The notes: generated from the letters alone by a model not told the origin. 64,000 nucleotides of DNA from Chiayiivirga flava (GCF_014202825.1 NZ_JACHHP010000002.1:124001-188000), one strand, 5' to 3'. Shown: positions 8,685-18,387, counted from the first letter of the stretch. Numbers and translations: made by a program.

Positions 8685-9329
8685 ATGCATCCGCACCAGC
8701 GCACCTTCCTCGACCTCGCCCTCGCGCGCGACGTGCTGCGCTTTGGCGACTTCACCCTCAAGTCCGGCCGCAGCAGCCCGTACTTCTTCAATGCCGGCCG
8801 CTTCGACAGCGGCGGCGCGCTGCGCACGCTCGGCGAGTGCTACGCCGCCGCGCTGCTCGACTCGCGCCTGGGGTTCGACATGCTGTTCGGCCCGGCCTAC
8901 AAGGGCATCCCGCTCGCCACCGCCACCGCCACCGCGCTCGCCGCGAGCGGGCTCGACGTGCCGCTGGCCTACAACCGCAAGGAAGCCAAGGCCCACGGCG
9001 AAGGCGGCACGCTCGTCGGCGCGCCGCTGGCCGAACGCGTGCTGATCGTCGACGACGTGATCACCGCCGGCACCGCGATCCGCGAATCGATCGCGCTGAT
9101 CCGCGATGCCGGCGCCACGCCGTGCGGCGTGCTGATCGCGCTCGACAGGCAGGAGCGCGGCCAGGGCCGGCTCTCGGCCGCGCAGGAGGTCACCGCGCAG
9201 TTCGGCATTCCCGTGATCGCCATCGCACGCCTGTCCGACCTGCTGGCCTATACTGGATCACGCGCCGACCTGGTCGCGCAGCGCGAGCGCCTGCTCGCCT
9301 ACCGCGCCACCTACGGCACCGACGACTGA
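8685..9329 (+). CDS. pyrE: Orotate phosphoribosyltransferase
   Basis: A 214-residue type I phosphoribosyltransferase, the size of E. coli PyrE (213). It makes orotidine 5'-phosphate from orotate and PRPP in pyrimidine synthesis. [16 protein letters not shown] near the N-terminus and the PRPP-binding loop [13 protein letters not shown] are diagnostic; [12 protein letters not shown] and [13 protein letters not shown] match the flexible-loop region. ATG 8685 begins the conserved N-terminus [20 protein letters not shown]. It lies 65 bp after the Mur-ligase-like gene and 20 bp before a DUF4124 gene. In Pseudomonas pyrE likewise lies near the coaBC-dut-algC cluster. Confidence 0.95.
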   Translation: MHPHQRTFLDLALARDVLRFGDFTLKSGRSSPYFFNAGRFDSGGALRTLGECYAAALLDSRLGFDMLFGPAYKGIPLATATATALAASGLDVPLAYNRKEAKAHGEGGTLVGAPLAERVLIVDDVITAGTAIRESIALIRDAGATPCGVLIALDRQERGQGRLSAAQEVTAQFGIPVIAIARLSDLLAYTGSRADLVAQRERLLAYRATYGTDD

Positions 9330-9349
9330 CTGCCCGCAGGGGGCTTTCG

Positions 9350-9979
9350 ATGCGCCGTTCCGCTCTCGTGCTGCTGTTTCCGCTGTTGTTCTTCGCGTCC
9401 GATGCGGCGGCGCAGAAGCTCTACCGCTGGACCGACAAGGACGGCAAGGTCCACTACACCGACCAGCTTCCGCCCGAAGCGGCCAAGGACGAACGCGAAC
9501 AGCTCAACCAGCAGGGCGTCGTCGTCGAACGCACCGAGCGCGCGCTGACCGCCGAAGAAAAGGCGGCCCGGGCCGAAGACGATGCCCGCGCCGCCGAACA
9601 GCGGCGCATCGACGAGGAAAAGGCCAAGATGGACGCCGTGCTCGTCGGCTCCTATCCGTCCGAAGCCGACCTGCAGCGCTCCTACAAGGAGCGTTTCGAT
9701 CTCATCGAACAAAGCCTCGAATCGGCCCGCGTCAGCATCCGCAGCCAGGAAAAGAGCCTCGCCGACCTGCTCGCGCACGCCGCCGACCTCGAACGCAACG
9801 GCAAGCCGGTCAACCAGACCGTGATCGACTCCATCACCCGCACCCGCGCCCAGGTCGCCGAGCAGCGCGGCTACCTGCAGCGCCGCGAAGCCGAAGGCGC
9901 CGCGCTGCGCGCGGAGTTCGATGCGCTGGTCAAGCGCTACCGCGAACTCAAGGGGCTGGATCCCGTCACGGGGACGTGA
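9350..9979 (+). CDS. DUF4124-domain exported protein with coiled coil
   Basis: A 209-residue protein with an N-terminal signal peptide (MRRSALVLLFPLLFFASDAAAQ, probably cleaved after AAA-Q or nearby). A DUF4124 module follows at about residues 22-42 (KLYRWTDKDGKVHYTDQLPP). Most of the rest is charged and helical (EEKAARAEDDARAAEQRRIDEEKA..., SLESARVSIRSQEKSLADLL), suggesting a periplasmic coiled coil. DUF4124 proteins are common in Xanthomonadales but their function is not established. It starts 20 bp after pyrE, with a GGGGG stretch upstream that could serve as a ribosome binding site, so the two are probably cotranscribed. Confidence 0.8.
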   Translation: MRRSALVLLFPLLFFASDAAAQKLYRWTDKDGKVHYTDQLPPEAAKDEREQLNQQGVVVERTERALTAEEKAARAEDDARAAEQRRIDEEKAKMDAVLVGSYPSEADLQRSYKERFDLIEQSLESARVSIRSQEKSLADLLAHAADLERNGKPVNQTVIDSITRTRAQVAEQRGYLQRREAEGAALRAEFDALVKRYRELKGLDPVTGT

Positions 9980-9990
9980 AAGCAGCCGTG

Positions 9991-10010
9991 CGTCGGCGCT
10001 GTCGCCGACG
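9991..10010. terminator. Possible bidirectional hairpin between convergent genes
   Basis: CGTCGGCG and CGCCGACG form an 8-bp stem around a CTGT loop, in the 48-bp gap between the DUF4124 gene (plus) and the phosphomannomutase gene (minus). There is no T-run on either side, so it is only a candidate terminator. Confidence 0.35.
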
Positions 10011-10027
10011 TGGCACGTGCGCGGTCG

Positions 10028-12334
10028 TCAGAACGGCAGCTGCATCTGCGGTGCCAGCGCGAGGATCTGTTTGCGGAACGCATCCTGGATGCGTTGCAGG
10101 GCCTCGGCGTCGTCGGCGTCGAAGCGCAGCACCAGGCTCGGCGTGGTGTTGGAGCAGCGGATCAGGCCCCAGCCGTCGGGCCAGTCGGCGCGGATGCCGT
10201 CGATGGTGGCGATCTTGGCGCCGTCGAAGTGCGCCTGCGCGCGGAAGCGGTCGACGAAGGCGTAGTGCTCGCCCTCCTCCATCGCCACCTTCAGTTCCGG
10301 GGTGCTGACGCCCTTGGGGAATTCGGCGAAGATCTCGTCGATGTCGCGGTCGTCGGCGGCGAGGATTTCGAGCAGGCGCGCGGCGGCGTAGATGCCGTCG
10401 TCGAAGCCGAACCAGCGTTCGCGGAAGAAGAAGTGGCCGCTCATCTCGCCGGCCAGTTCCGCCTCGGTTTCCTTCATCTTGGCCTTGATCAGCGAGTGCC
10501 CGGTCTTCCACATGATTGGGCTGCCGCCGTGGCGCAGGATCTGGCCGGCCAGATGTCCGGTGCATTTCACGTCGTAGATGACGCTGGCGCCCGGGTTGCG
10601 GCCGAGCACATCGCGCGCGAACAGCATCAGCACGCGGTCCGGATAGATGATCTCGCCGGCTTTGGTGACCACGCCGAGACGGTCGCCGTCGCCGTCGAAG
10701 GCGATGCCGAGGTCGGCGTCGAGCTTCTGCACGAAGTGGATCAGGTCGTGCAGGTTGGCAGGCTCGCTCGGATCGGGGTGGTGGTTGGGGAAGTCGCCGT
10801 CGACCTCGCAGTACAGCGGCACCACTTCGGCACCGATGGCTTCGAGCACCTGCGGACCGATGCCGCCGGCGACGCCGTTGCCGGCGTCCACCACCACCTT
10901 GAGCTTGCGCTCCAGCGCGATGTCGCTGGCGATGCGCGAGAGGTATTCCTGGCTGATGTCCATCGTCTGCAGCGCGCCGCCGCCGCCGGCCAGCAGGCGG
11001 TTTTCCGCGATGCGGGCGTACAGCTCCTGCACCGCCTCGCCGGACAGCGTTTCGCCGCCGACGACGATCTTGAAACCGTTGTAGTCGGGCGGATTGTGGC
11101 TGCCGGTGACGGCAACGCCGGAGCCCGTGTGCAGCTGGAACGTGCCGAAATACACCACCGGGGTCGGTGCGACGCCGATGTCGATCACGTCGCGCCCGGC
11201 CGCACGCAAGCCCTCGATGAGCGCGTTGGCGAGCGACGGGCCGGATAGCCGGCCGTCGCGGCCGACGACGATTTCCTTGTGGCCGCGCTCGTCCATCAGG
11301 CTGCCGATGGCCTGGCCGATGAGACGCGCGACGCCTTCGTCGAGCGTTTTGCCGACCACGCCGCGGATGTCGTACGCGCGGAAGATGCTGCGGTCCACGC
11401 TCGCCGGCACCGCACGCTGCGGCGCAGTGCGCACGCGCGGCGCGGGTTCGCCGCCGATCTGGCGGATCGCCTCGCCCAAGGTGACTTCGTCGACCGAGCT
11501 GGCGTCGGCGCGCGCGCGTGCCCGCTTGAGCTGCAGCAGCAGGATCACGCCGAGCGCGATCGCGCCCAGGCCCAGGCCGAGCTGCACCGGCATCGAATAC
11601 GGCAACACGGACTGCTGCGCCGGCGCGGCCGTGCCGATCGACAGCGCGGCCGCCGCGACCGGCACCGTGGTGGCGCCGTAGCGCAGGCGCTCGTCGCCGC
11701 GCGTGGCGAGCACGCGCTGGCCGCTGCGCAGTTCGAGGTAGCCGCCGGGGAATGCGGCCTGGTCGATCGCGTCGGTGACGGTGCCGATCGGCAGCGCGGC
11801 GTAGGCCACGCCGACGATGCGTTCGCCGTGCCGCACCGGCGCGGCCAGGCCGAGTTCGGGTGCGTTGTCGACCACGACGATGCCGGCGGTCGATTCGCCG
11901 CTCGTGGCCGCGTCGCTGAGCAGCGCGAGCTTGGCGAAGCCGACCGCCTTGATGTCCTGCGCAAACGGCGCTTCGAGTGCTTCGTCGAACATCTCCGCGG
12001 CGAGCAGCTCGGGCCAGTCGGTCTTCAGCCGCGCGGCGGCATCGGCGTATGCGCCGGCTTCGGCGTCGGCGTGGATGTAGTCGTTGTCGACCGCGCCGTC
12101 GAGCCGTTCGCGCTCCTGCGCGATGCGCTGCGCGATGTCGCCGACGAGGGTGCCGCGCAGGCGTTCGAGCTGCGGCTGCACCGAGGTGTCGCTCCAGGCC
12201 TGGAACGTCTGCCACAGGATGCCCGCACCCGCGACGAAGGCGAGCACGGCAATCGCGCCGAAGATCGGCGCGCGCAGCTGCGGCGGAATCGTCAGGCGCG
12301 ACGGTTCGCGTTCGGCTTTCGCTTTCCTGGCCAT
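10028..12334 (-). CDS. algC: Membrane-anchored phosphomannomutase/phosphoglucomutase
   Basis: A 768-residue alpha-D-phosphohexomutase interconverting hexose-1- and hexose-6-phosphates, which supplies sugar nucleotides for LPS and exopolysaccharide. The catalytic part starts near residue 317 (IFRAYDIRGVVGKTL). Its phosphoserine loop TGSHNPPDYNGFK gives Ser412, the metal loop DGDGDR is at 547-552, and the sugar-binding GEMSGH lies further on. Unlike the roughly 460-residue core enzyme, it has an extra region of about 315 residues: a membrane helix at about 23-43, a segment of about 200 residues that should be periplasmic, and a second helix at about 249-268. ATG 12334 is followed by a basic stretch (MARKAKAERE) typical before a first helix. 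It is downstream of coaBC and dut in the same direction. Confidence 0.92.
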   Translation of the reverse strand: MARKAKAEREPSRLTIPPQLRAPIFGAIAVLAFVAGAGILWQTFQAWSDTSVQPQLERLRGTLVGDIAQRIAQERERLDGAVDNDYIHADAEAGAYADAAARLKTDWPELLAAEMFDEALEAPFAQDIKAVGFAKLALLSDAATSGESTAGIVVVDNAPELGLAAPVRHGERIVGVAYAALPIGTVTDAIDQAAFPGGYLELRSGQRVLATRGDERLRYGATTVPVAAAALSIGTAAPAQQSVLPYSMPVQLGLGLGAIALGVILLLQLKRARARADASSVDEVTLGEAIRQIGGEPAPRVRTAPQRAVPASVDRSIFRAYDIRGVVGKTLDEGVARLIGQAIGSLMDERGHKEIVVGRDGRLSGPSLANALIEGLRAAGRDVIDIGVAPTPVVYFGTFQLHTGSGVAVTGSHNPPDYNGFKIVVGGETLSGEAVQELYARIAENRLLAGGGGALQTMDISQEYLSRIASDIALERKLKVVVDAGNGVAGGIGPQVLEAIGAEVVPLYCEVDGDFPNHHPDPSEPANLHDLIHFVQKLDADLGIAFDGDGDRLGVVTKAGEIIYPDRVLMLFARDVLGRNPGASVIYDVKCTGHLAGQILRHGGSPIMWKTGHSLIKAKMKETEAELAGEMSGHFFFRERWFGFDDGIYAAARLLEILAADDRDIDEIFAEFPKGVSTPELKVAMEEGEHYAFVDRFRAQAHFDGAKIATIDGIRADWPDGWGLIRCSNTTPSLVLRFDADDAEALQRIQDAFRKQILALAPQMQLPF

Positions 12335-12368
12335 CCGGTTTCCTGCTCGGTGCGTGTGGGCGGGGGCG

Positions 12369-12827
12369 TCAGCGCAAGCCGGTGTGGCCGAAGCCGCCCG
12401 CGCCGCGCTCGGACGCGGCGAAGTCGTCGACCCGCACCCAGCGCGCCCGCGCCACCGGCAGGAACACCAGCTGCGCGACACGATCCCCTGGCGCGATGGT
12501 ATAGGCCGACCCGCTGCGGTTCCACAGGCTGATCATCAGCGGGCCCTGATAGTCGGCATCGATGAGGCCGGTGCCGTTGCCGAGCACCAGGCCGTGGCGG
12601 TGGCCCAGGCCCGAACGCGGCAGCACGACGGCGCACCAGCCCGGGTCGCCGATATGGAAGGCCAGACCGGACGGCACCAGGGCGGCGTCATCGGGCGCGA
12701 GCGCGAGCGGCGCGTCGAGCATGGCACGCAGATCCATGCCGGCCGAGGCGGCGGTGGCGTAGTCCGGCAGCGGGTACAGCTCGGTGCCCAGGCGGGAATC
12801 GAGGATCTTCAGTTGCACGTCGAGCAT
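12369..12827 (-). CDS. dut: dUTP diphosphatase
   Basis: A 152-residue trimeric dUTPase, the length of E. coli Dut (151). It hydrolyses dUTP to dUMP, keeping uracil out of DNA and feeding thymidylate synthesis. Motifs are in order: SAGMDLRA (motif 1), [12 protein letters not shown] (motif 2), [14 protein letters not shown] with the catalytic Asp (motif 3), [12 protein letters not shown] (motif 4) and the C-terminal GAGGFGHTG (motif 5), which closes over the neighbouring subunit. One base separates its ATG (12825-12827) from the coaBC stop, showing a tight operon. Confidence 0.96.
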   Translation of the reverse strand: MLDVQLKILDSRLGTELYPLPDYATAASAGMDLRAMLDAPLALAPDDAALVPSGLAFHIGDPGWCAVVLPRSGLGHRHGLVLGNGTGLIDADYQGPLMISLWNRSGSAYTIAPGDRVAQLVFLPVARARWVRVDDFAASERGAGGFGHTGLR

Positions 12828-12828
12828 G

Positions 12829-14037
12829 TCAGGCTCCGTCGGGCAGGCGCGCGAGGATCAGTTCCAGCAAGCGGCGTGCCACGGTGGCCTTGTCGGCCAT
12901 GTCCACCTGCGCGCCGCCGTCGTGCCACAGCACCGCGAGCGCGTTGCGGTCCGAATCGAAGCCGCAATCGTCGGTGCCGACGCGATTGGCGGCGATCATG
13001 TCGAGCTTCTTGCGCACGAGCTTGTCGCGCGCGTAGCGCTCCACGTCGTCGGTCTCGGCGGCAAAACCGACCACGAAGGGCCGCGGCTGACGCGCCGCGA
13101 CATCGGCGAGGATGTCCGGGTTCTGCACCAGGTCCAGCGCGAGGCCGCTGCCGGCCTGCTTCTTGATCTTGCTGGCCTGCCGCTCGCGCGGTCGGAAATC
13201 GGCCACGGCGGCGGTGGCAATGAACACGTGCTGCCCCGGCAACGCGTCCAGGACGGCGGCGTGCATCGCCTCGGCGCTGCGCACGTCGATGCGGCGCACG
13301 CCGGGCGGCGTGGCGAGAGTCACCGGGCCGCTGACGAGGGTCACCTCGGCGCCCTGCGCGGCGGCGGCGGCGGCCACGGCGTAGCCCATGCGGCCGGAGC
13401 TGCGGTTGCCGAGGTAGCGCACCGGGTCCAAGTCCTCGTAGGTGGGGCCGGCGGTGATCAGCACGCGGCGGCCGGCCCATGCCGTGCCCTGCATCGGCGC
13501 GAGCACGGCCTGCGCGATCGCAGGCGCCTCCCACATGCGCCCTGCGCCGGTTTCGCCGCAGGCTTGGTCGCCGGCATCCGGTCCCAGCACCTGCACGCCG
13601 CGCGCGACGAGCGTGGCGACGTTGGCCTGCACCGCCGGCTGCGCCCACATCACGCGGTTCATCGCCGGGGCGATGGTGATCGGCGCCTCGGTGGCCAGGC
13701 ACAGCGTGGTCAGCAGGTCGTCGGCGAGACCGTGCGCGAGGCGGGCGATGAGATCGGCCGAGGCCGGCGCGATCACCACGCGCGTGGCCCAGCGCGCGAG
13801 TTCGATGTGGCCCATCGCCGCTTCGGCCGCGTCGTCCCACAGCGAACTGCGCACCGGCTGCCCGGAGAGCGCCTGGAAGGTGAGCGGCGTGACGAAGCGG
13901 GCGGCGTTGTCGGTCAGCACCACGCGCACGTCTGCCTCGCGCTCGCGCAGGCGCCGCACGAGCTCGGCGGCCTTGTACGCGGCGATGCCGCCGCTCACGC
14001 CGAGCAGGATGCGGGGGCGGTGCGGATCCGGGGTCAC
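12829..14037 (-). CDS. coaBC: Bifunctional phosphopantothenoylcysteine decarboxylase / phosphopantothenate-cysteine ligase
   Basis: A 402-residue fusion for two steps of coenzyme A synthesis. The N-terminal flavoprotein CoaC half begins [18 protein letters not shown], has His in [10 protein letters not shown] and the PAMN box in [11 protein letters not shown], then GRMWEAP. The C-terminal CoaB half has [30 protein letters not shown], and [10 protein letters not shown] with KIKK. GTG 14037 ([12 protein letters not shown]) was chosen; a TTG at 14058 would add seven residues. It is followed directly by dut, then algC. radC is divergent, with a 117-bp gap between the starts. Confidence 0.95.
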   Translation of the reverse strand: MTPDPHRPRILLGVSGGIAAYKAAELVRRLREREADVRVVLTDNAARFVTPLTFQALSGQPVRSSLWDDAAEAAMGHIELARWATRVVIAPASADLIARLAHGLADDLLTTLCLATEAPITIAPAMNRVMWAQPAVQANVATLVARGVQVLGPDAGDQACGETGAGRMWEAPAIAQAVLAPMQGTAWAGRRVLITAGPTYEDLDPVRYLGNRSSGRMGYAVAAAAAAQGAEVTLVSGPVTLATPPGVRRIDVRSAEAMHAAVLDALPGQHVFIATAAVADFRPRERQASKIKKQAGSGLALDLVQNPDILADVAARQPRPFVVGFAAETDDVERYARDKLVRKKLDMIAANRVGTDDCGFDSDRNALAVLWHDGGAQVDMADKATVARRLLELILARLPDGA

Positions 14038-14154
14038 GGGCGAAAATCCTGCCTGCAAAGGGCGATCAGCTTACCCGAATGTCGCATTTTCTCCCGCTGC
14101 GGCGCGGCGCGTGCGTCATGACACTGGCGCCTGTCGATATGCAGGCGAACCACG

Positions 14155-14829
14155 ATGACGATCCGGGACTGGCCCGACAGCGAACGGCCCCGCGAAAAAC
14201 TGCTGCTGCGCGGCGCCGCGGCGTTGTCCGATGCCGAACTGCTGGCCGTGTTCCTGGGCTCGGGCCTGCGCGGCATGGACGCCGTCGAACTGGGCCGCGA
14301 TCTGCTGCGCCGCCACGGCGGCCTGCGCCCGCTGCTGCGCCTGCCGCCGGCAGCCCTGCTGCGCGAACGCGGACTCGGCGCGGCGCGTACGACACGCCTG
14401 CTCGCCGCACTGGAGCTGGCCGCCCGGCACCTATGCGCGGATCTCGACCGCGGCGACCCGCTCGGCGATCCGGGCCGCGCCGCCGCCTACTTCTCCGTCC
14501 GCCTGCGCGATCGGCCGCAGGAGGTGTTCGCCTGCGCGTTCCTCGACAGCCGCCACCGCATGATCGTGTTCGAGGAACTGTTCACCGGCAGCCTCGACGG
14601 TGCGGACGTCTATCCACGCGAAGTCGTGCGCCGCTGCCTGCAGCACAACGCGGCGGCGGTGATCTTCGGCCACAACCATCCGAGCGGGGTCACCGACCCC
14701 AGCGCCGCCGATCGCGCAGTCACGCGGCGGCTCGTGGACGCGCTGCGGCTGGTGGACATCCGGGTGCTCGATCATTTCATCGTCGGCGACGGACCTGTGC
14801 TGAGTTTTGCCGCGCGCGGCTGGCTGTGA
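14155..14829 (+). CDS. radC: RadC family JAMM-domain protein
   Basis: A 224-residue protein, the usual length for chromosomal RadC. The N-terminal helix-hairpin-helix part begins [15 protein letters not shown] and contains [17 protein letters not shown]. The C-terminal JAMM/MPN-like domain has the zinc motif [16 protein letters not shown], with His173, His175 and Asp186. Despite its name, a role in DNA repair has not been firmly shown for this family. It is divergent from coaBC, an arrangement widespread in gammaproteobacteria. Confidence 0.95.
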   Translation: MTIRDWPDSERPREKLLLRGAAALSDAELLAVFLGSGLRGMDAVELGRDLLRRHGGLRPLLRLPPAALLRERGLGAARTTRLLAALELAARHLCADLDRGDPLGDPGRAAAYFSVRLRDRPQEVFACAFLDSRHRMIVFEELFTGSLDGADVYPREVVRRCLQHNAAAVIFGHNHPSGVTDPSAADRAVTRRLVDALRLVDIRVLDHFIVGDGPVLSFAARGWL

Positions 14830-14875
14830 ACGCGGCGCGGTATGCTGCGCGCGGGCCATGTCGGGAAGACCGCGC

Positions 14876-15385
14876 GTGAAACTGGATCTTGGCTGCGGCC
14901 GCAAACCCCGCGCCGGCTTCATCGGCGTCGACATGTCCGCCGCCTGCAGTCCGGACGTGCTGCACGACCTGCGCTGCATGCCGTGGCCGTTCGACGATGC
15001 CAGCGTCGACGAGGTGTACTCCGGCCATTTTCTCGAACACCTCGACGGCGAGGAACGCATCGCCTTCATGGAGGAGCTCTACCGCGTGCTGCGCCCGGGC
15101 GGCACTGCGCTCATCGTCACGCCGTACTGGAGCTGGGTCGGCGCGGTGCAGGATCCGACGCACAAGTGGCCGCCGATCGCCGAGCAGTCGTACCACTACT
15201 TCAGCAAGGCTCTGCGCGAACAGATGGGCGTGGATTTCTATCCGATCCGCTGCGATTTCGACGTGAGTTTCGGCTTCAGCGTGCTGCCGCAGTTCGCGCA
15301 CCTGCCGAAGGCCGAACTCGACCGCGCTCGCGCGCATTCGCTCAACGTGGTGGCCGAACTGCGCGCAACCCTGGTCCGGCGCTGA
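14876..15385 (+). CDS. Small class I SAM-dependent methyltransferase-like protein
   Basis: A 169-residue protein. LDLGCGRKPRAGFIGVDMS is motif I of class I methyltransferases, with the acidic Asp at the end of strand 2. Further on are VDEVYSGHFLEHLDGEER and the ALIVTPYWSW strand. The domain is shorter than usual, a form often seen near glycan genes. The substrate is unknown. GTG 14876 was preferred because GGGAAG lies about 7 bp upstream and the protein then begins directly at the LDLGCG strand; an ATG at 14858 would add six residues. It follows radC by 46 bp. Confidence 0.75.
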   Translation: MKLDLGCGRKPRAGFIGVDMSAACSPDVLHDLRCMPWPFDDASVDEVYSGHFLEHLDGEERIAFMEELYRVLRPGGTALIVTPYWSWVGAVQDPTHKWPPIAEQSYHYFSKALREQMGVDFYPIRCDFDVSFGFSVLPQFAHLPKAELDRARAHSLNVVAELRATLVRR

Positions 15386-15458
15386 GCGCCGCCGCGGCGC
15401 GCGCCCGCCGTATACTCGGCGGCACGCGGGAGGGAGTGCCCGCGGGGAGACCGATGCG

Positions 15459-16502
15459 GTGATCGTGGGGCTGGCCAATTCCTTTCCCGCCGATGCGGTG
15501 GAACGGGCCGTGCCGGACGTGGCCAGCGCGCGGCGGCTGGTCGGTGCGCAGCGCACGGACGTGGGCGTGCTGCTGGCCGCGCGCCGCGACCTGCTGCTCG
15601 GCGCCTTCGGCAATGCACTGCTGCCCGACCTCGATCGCTGCGAGGACGCGCTGCTGCTGGCGCTGGCGCGCTTCGGCGTGCGCCACGGCAGCTGGGGCAG
15701 CGACTTCCACCACTACCACAACGAAAACCATGCGCTCGAGGTGCTGGACGGGCGCCTCGGGCAACTGCTGAAACACGCCGGCACCGACGCGCTCGATGCG
15801 CGGGACTGGCTGGCGCTGTCGCTGTTTGCCGCCTGCCACGATCTGCGCCAGCGCGAGGTGCTCGACTTCAGTCACCCGATCGGCAACAACGAGGCCGCGA
15901 GCATCGCCGAGACGGCGCGCATCCTCGAACTCGCCGGCTTCGACGCGACACGCGACCGCCGCCTGTTCCTCGCGCTGCAGCTGATGATCGCCGGCTCGAC
16001 CTTCGACGCCCGTCCGGCGCCGCCGACGGCGGAAAGCAACTCGGCGGAACTGGCCGCCAGTGGCGGGGCGCTGGCGCCGAAACTCCCCGCCATCCTCGAT
16101 GCCGAGCGCCCGGGCTGGCGCGAGGACGCCGACATCGTGCGCGCGGTGGAGCTGGCGCAGATCGCCTCCGACCTCGACACCGCGAACGTCGCCGAACCGC
16201 TGGTCTGGCTCGCCGAGAGCGCGAGCCGCCTGTGCCAGGAACGCGAAATGCGCTTCGGCCGCGCGCTCGACAGCGCCGAATCGGCGCAACCGTGCGCCGG
16301 CTTCCTCAGCACCGGGCAGGAACGCTACTTCTTCGACCTGCACCGCTTCTGCTCGGCCCTCGGCCGCACGACCTTCGAGCCGGGCAAACGGGCGAATGCG
16401 CAGCATGTGCGCGCGATGGCCGCGCAGATCGGCACCGCGCGGTTCGACACCGGCGCGGACGCGCTGCGGGCGTTCTCGGCGCTGGCGCTGGCACGGGGCT
16501 GA
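15459..16502 (+). CDS. HD-domain phosphohydrolase-like protein
   Basis: A 347-residue protein from GTG 15459, with a GGGGAGA ribosome binding site about 8 bp upstream. Residues 87-91 are HNENH and residues 127-128 are HD (FAACHD). This HNxxH...HD pattern is the metal-binding signature of class I cyclic-nucleotide phosphodiesterases and related HD hydrolases. A later Asp in AQIASDLDTANVAEP could complete the site. No transmembrane or sensory domain is evident. The substrate is unknown; cyclic nucleotide hydrolysis is only a guess from the motif. Confidence 0.6.
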   Translation: MIVGLANSFPADAVERAVPDVASARRLVGAQRTDVGVLLAARRDLLLGAFGNALLPDLDRCEDALLLALARFGVRHGSWGSDFHHYHNENHALEVLDGRLGQLLKHAGTDALDARDWLALSLFAACHDLRQREVLDFSHPIGNNEAASIAETARILELAGFDATRDRRLFLALQLMIAGSTFDARPAPPTAESNSAELAASGGALAPKLPAILDAERPGWREDADIVRAVELAQIASDLDTANVAEPLVWLAESASRLCQEREMRFGRALDSAESAQPCAGFLSTGQERYFFDLHRFCSALGRTTFEPGKRANAQHVRAMAAQIGTARFDTGADALRAFSALALARG

Positions 16503-16623
16503 TCGGCTCCGTCGCAGCGCACGGCACCCGGACGCTCGCAACATACGCAATGCAGACCTGCGCGTGTCATGTCGCGCGCCGGCACGAAGTGCGGGCCACG
16601 GTGTTTCCCGCCCCCCGAAACGG

Positions 16624-16650
16624 CATCGGGCCGGCAAGGCCGGCCCGATG
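16624..16650 (-). terminator. Hairpin downstream of the beta-helix gene
   Basis: CATCGGGCCGGC and GCCGGCCCGATG form a perfect 12-bp stem with an AAG loop, 21 bp past the stop of the leftward gene 16672-18387. Only a short T-run (GTTTC) follows on the minus strand, so it may be a weak intrinsic terminator. It could also serve the rightward gene that ends at 16502. Confidence 0.5.
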
Positions 16651-16671
16651 TGCAGCGATGACGCGTGCGGA

Positions 16672-18387
16672 TCAGTTGCCGAGGTTGACGGTCCAGCCGG
16701 CCGTCCAGTTCTCGCCTTCGGCGAACGCGCCGCGGTAGCTGGTCGGGCGGAAGAAGGCGTCGGCGTTCGCGGCGCCGCCTTCGAGCACCGGCGAGCCGGG
16801 CATCGGCAGGAAGCCGTCGAGCATCGGATCGCCGCCCGATTCGTTGCCTTCGCCCGCGGCGAACCAGTCGCTGACGAGGTAGGCGTCGCTCGCGTCGTCC
16901 TTGAATTCGCCGCCGGTGCAGGTGCCGATGAAGGTGTGCGTCATCGACAGGGTCTCGCCCTGCTCGCTCGCCGTGCCCTGGGCGAACGTGCCGGTGTCGC
17001 CCAGCTCCAGGCATTCTTCGGTGTAGCTCGTCATCACGACCGAGGTGTAGTTGCCGCCGGTGCCGCGACGCAGGCGCATCGCATGGCGGGTCAGTTCCGG
17101 CTTGCCGACCAGCGTGAGATTCGAGATCTGCGGCTGGGTGCGCGGCAGCTTGTCGTTGTTGTCGCCGTCGTTGTCGGACTCGATGCCGTTGGAGTCGTCG
17201 CCCAGGTCGGTGTTTTCGCCCTGCAGGCCGAGCGCGAACTGGATCTTGCCGGTGTACCCCTGGTCGAAGTCGAAGCAGTCGTCGCCCATGTTCGAGCACA
17301 CGAGGTAACGGCCGTTGACGCTGCCGCCGAACATTTCGAAGCCGTCGTCCTTGCCGCTGTCGACCTGCACGTGGTCGAGCACGGTGCCGGCACCGACGCC
17401 GAGCAGGGTGATCGAATTGAATTCGCTGTCTTCGCTGATCGCGATGCCGGCGTACTGCACGCGCACGTAGCGCAACGCGCCCGAGCTGTCGTTCAGATCG
17501 GTGCCGCCGTAGGTGATGGCCGGATTGGCTTCGAATTCGCACGCGTCGGTGTCGGTGCCGTCGTTGCAGGTCGAGTTGCCGGCGATCACGAGGCCACCCC
17601 ACGAGCCGATGACATCGTCCGGACCGGTGAAGACGATCGGCTGCGTGGCGGTGCCTTCGGCATAGAGGCGACCGCCGCGCTTGACGGCGAGGTAGTTCAG
17701 CGCGCTGGTGTCGTCGGAACCGCGCACGGTGACGCCCGGGTCGATCGTCAGCGTGGCGCCGTCTTCGACGGCCACCTCGCCCTGCAGGGTGTAGACCTTG
17801 CCGGCCGGCAGGTGCAGCGCGCCGGTGATGCTGTTGGGCAGCGCGCAGGCGTCGCCGTCGGCGGTGGTGCCGTCCGGGCACTGGGCCAGTTCGGCCACGC
17901 TGCTGCACAGCGGGTTGGCGCTGCCGCCGATGAGCGTCTGGGTGGGTTCGAGTTCGAGCGTGACGTCGTCGAGGCCCGAGGCCTCGGTCATGTCGAGGTC
18001 GACGGTCATCGCGGTGCAGCTGTCGAACACGATGGCCGCGGTGCCGGCCTGCACCGGTGCGCCGGGCGCGGTGAACGGCGCGCCGAAGCTGCCGCCTTCG
18101 AACAGGTTCAGGGCGACGCCGTCGACCGCGCTTTCGCCCGCGCCGATCGAACCGGCGAAGGTCATCCACACCGGATTGCCGTCCGCGTCGTAGCTGAAGA
18201 TGCCGCCGGAAACGATGGCCGAGCCGTCGGCGCCCGGGATCACGTCGAGCGCCACGCCGCGGCCGCTTTCTGCCGCGTTGGCCCAGGTGCCGTCGAGGCC
18301 GTCGTTGAGGGTGATGGCGGCGCTGGCACCGCCGGCGGCGGCGAGCAGCGCGGTGGCGAGCAGGGATTTGCGGAAGCGGATGGTCAT
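16672..18387 (-). CDS. Secreted beta-helix-like protein with an ESGRG module
   Basis: A 571-residue protein with a signal peptide (MTIRFRKSLLATALLAAAGGASA) and GAGG about 9 bp before ATG 18387. After it, GTWANAAESGRGVALDV with GNPVWMTFAG forms the ESG-type module also seen in the protein at 51679-52737. From about residue 200 the chain resembles a right-handed beta-helix: GALHLPAGKVYTLQGEV, EDGATLTIDPGVTVRGSD, LAVKRGGRLYAEGTATQPI, then WGGLVIAGN. Aspartate-rich patches (DNDGDNNDK) could bind calcium. Paired cysteines suggest an exported, oxidised protein. It lies 345 bp downstream of a TonB-dependent receptor on the same strand and may be its partner, although a repeat element sits in the gap. 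Substrate unknown. Confidence 0.75.
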   Translation of the reverse strand: MTIRFRKSLLATALLAAAGGASAAITLNDGLDGTWANAAESGRGVALDVIPGADGSAIVSGGIFSYDADGNPVWMTFAGSIGAGESAVDGVALNLFEGGSFGAPFTAPGAPVQAGTAAIVFDSCTAMTVDLDMTEASGLDDVTLELEPTQTLIGGSANPLCSSVAELAQCPDGTTADGDACALPNSITGALHLPAGKVYTLQGEVAVEDGATLTIDPGVTVRGSDDTSALNYLAVKRGGRLYAEGTATQPIVFTGPDDVIGSWGGLVIAGNSTCNDGTDTDACEFEANPAITYGGTDLNDSSGALRYVRVQYAGIAISEDSEFNSITLLGVGAGTVLDHVQVDSGKDDGFEMFGGSVNGRYLVCSNMGDDCFDFDQGYTGKIQFALGLQGENTDLGDDSNGIESDNDGDNNDKLPRTQPQISNLTLVGKPELTRHAMRLRRGTGGNYTSVVMTSYTEECLELGDTGTFAQGTASEQGETLSMTHTFIGTCTGGEFKDDASDAYLVSDWFAAGEGNESGGDPMLDGFLPMPGSPVLEGGAANADAFFRPTSYRGAFAEGENWTAGWTVNLGN

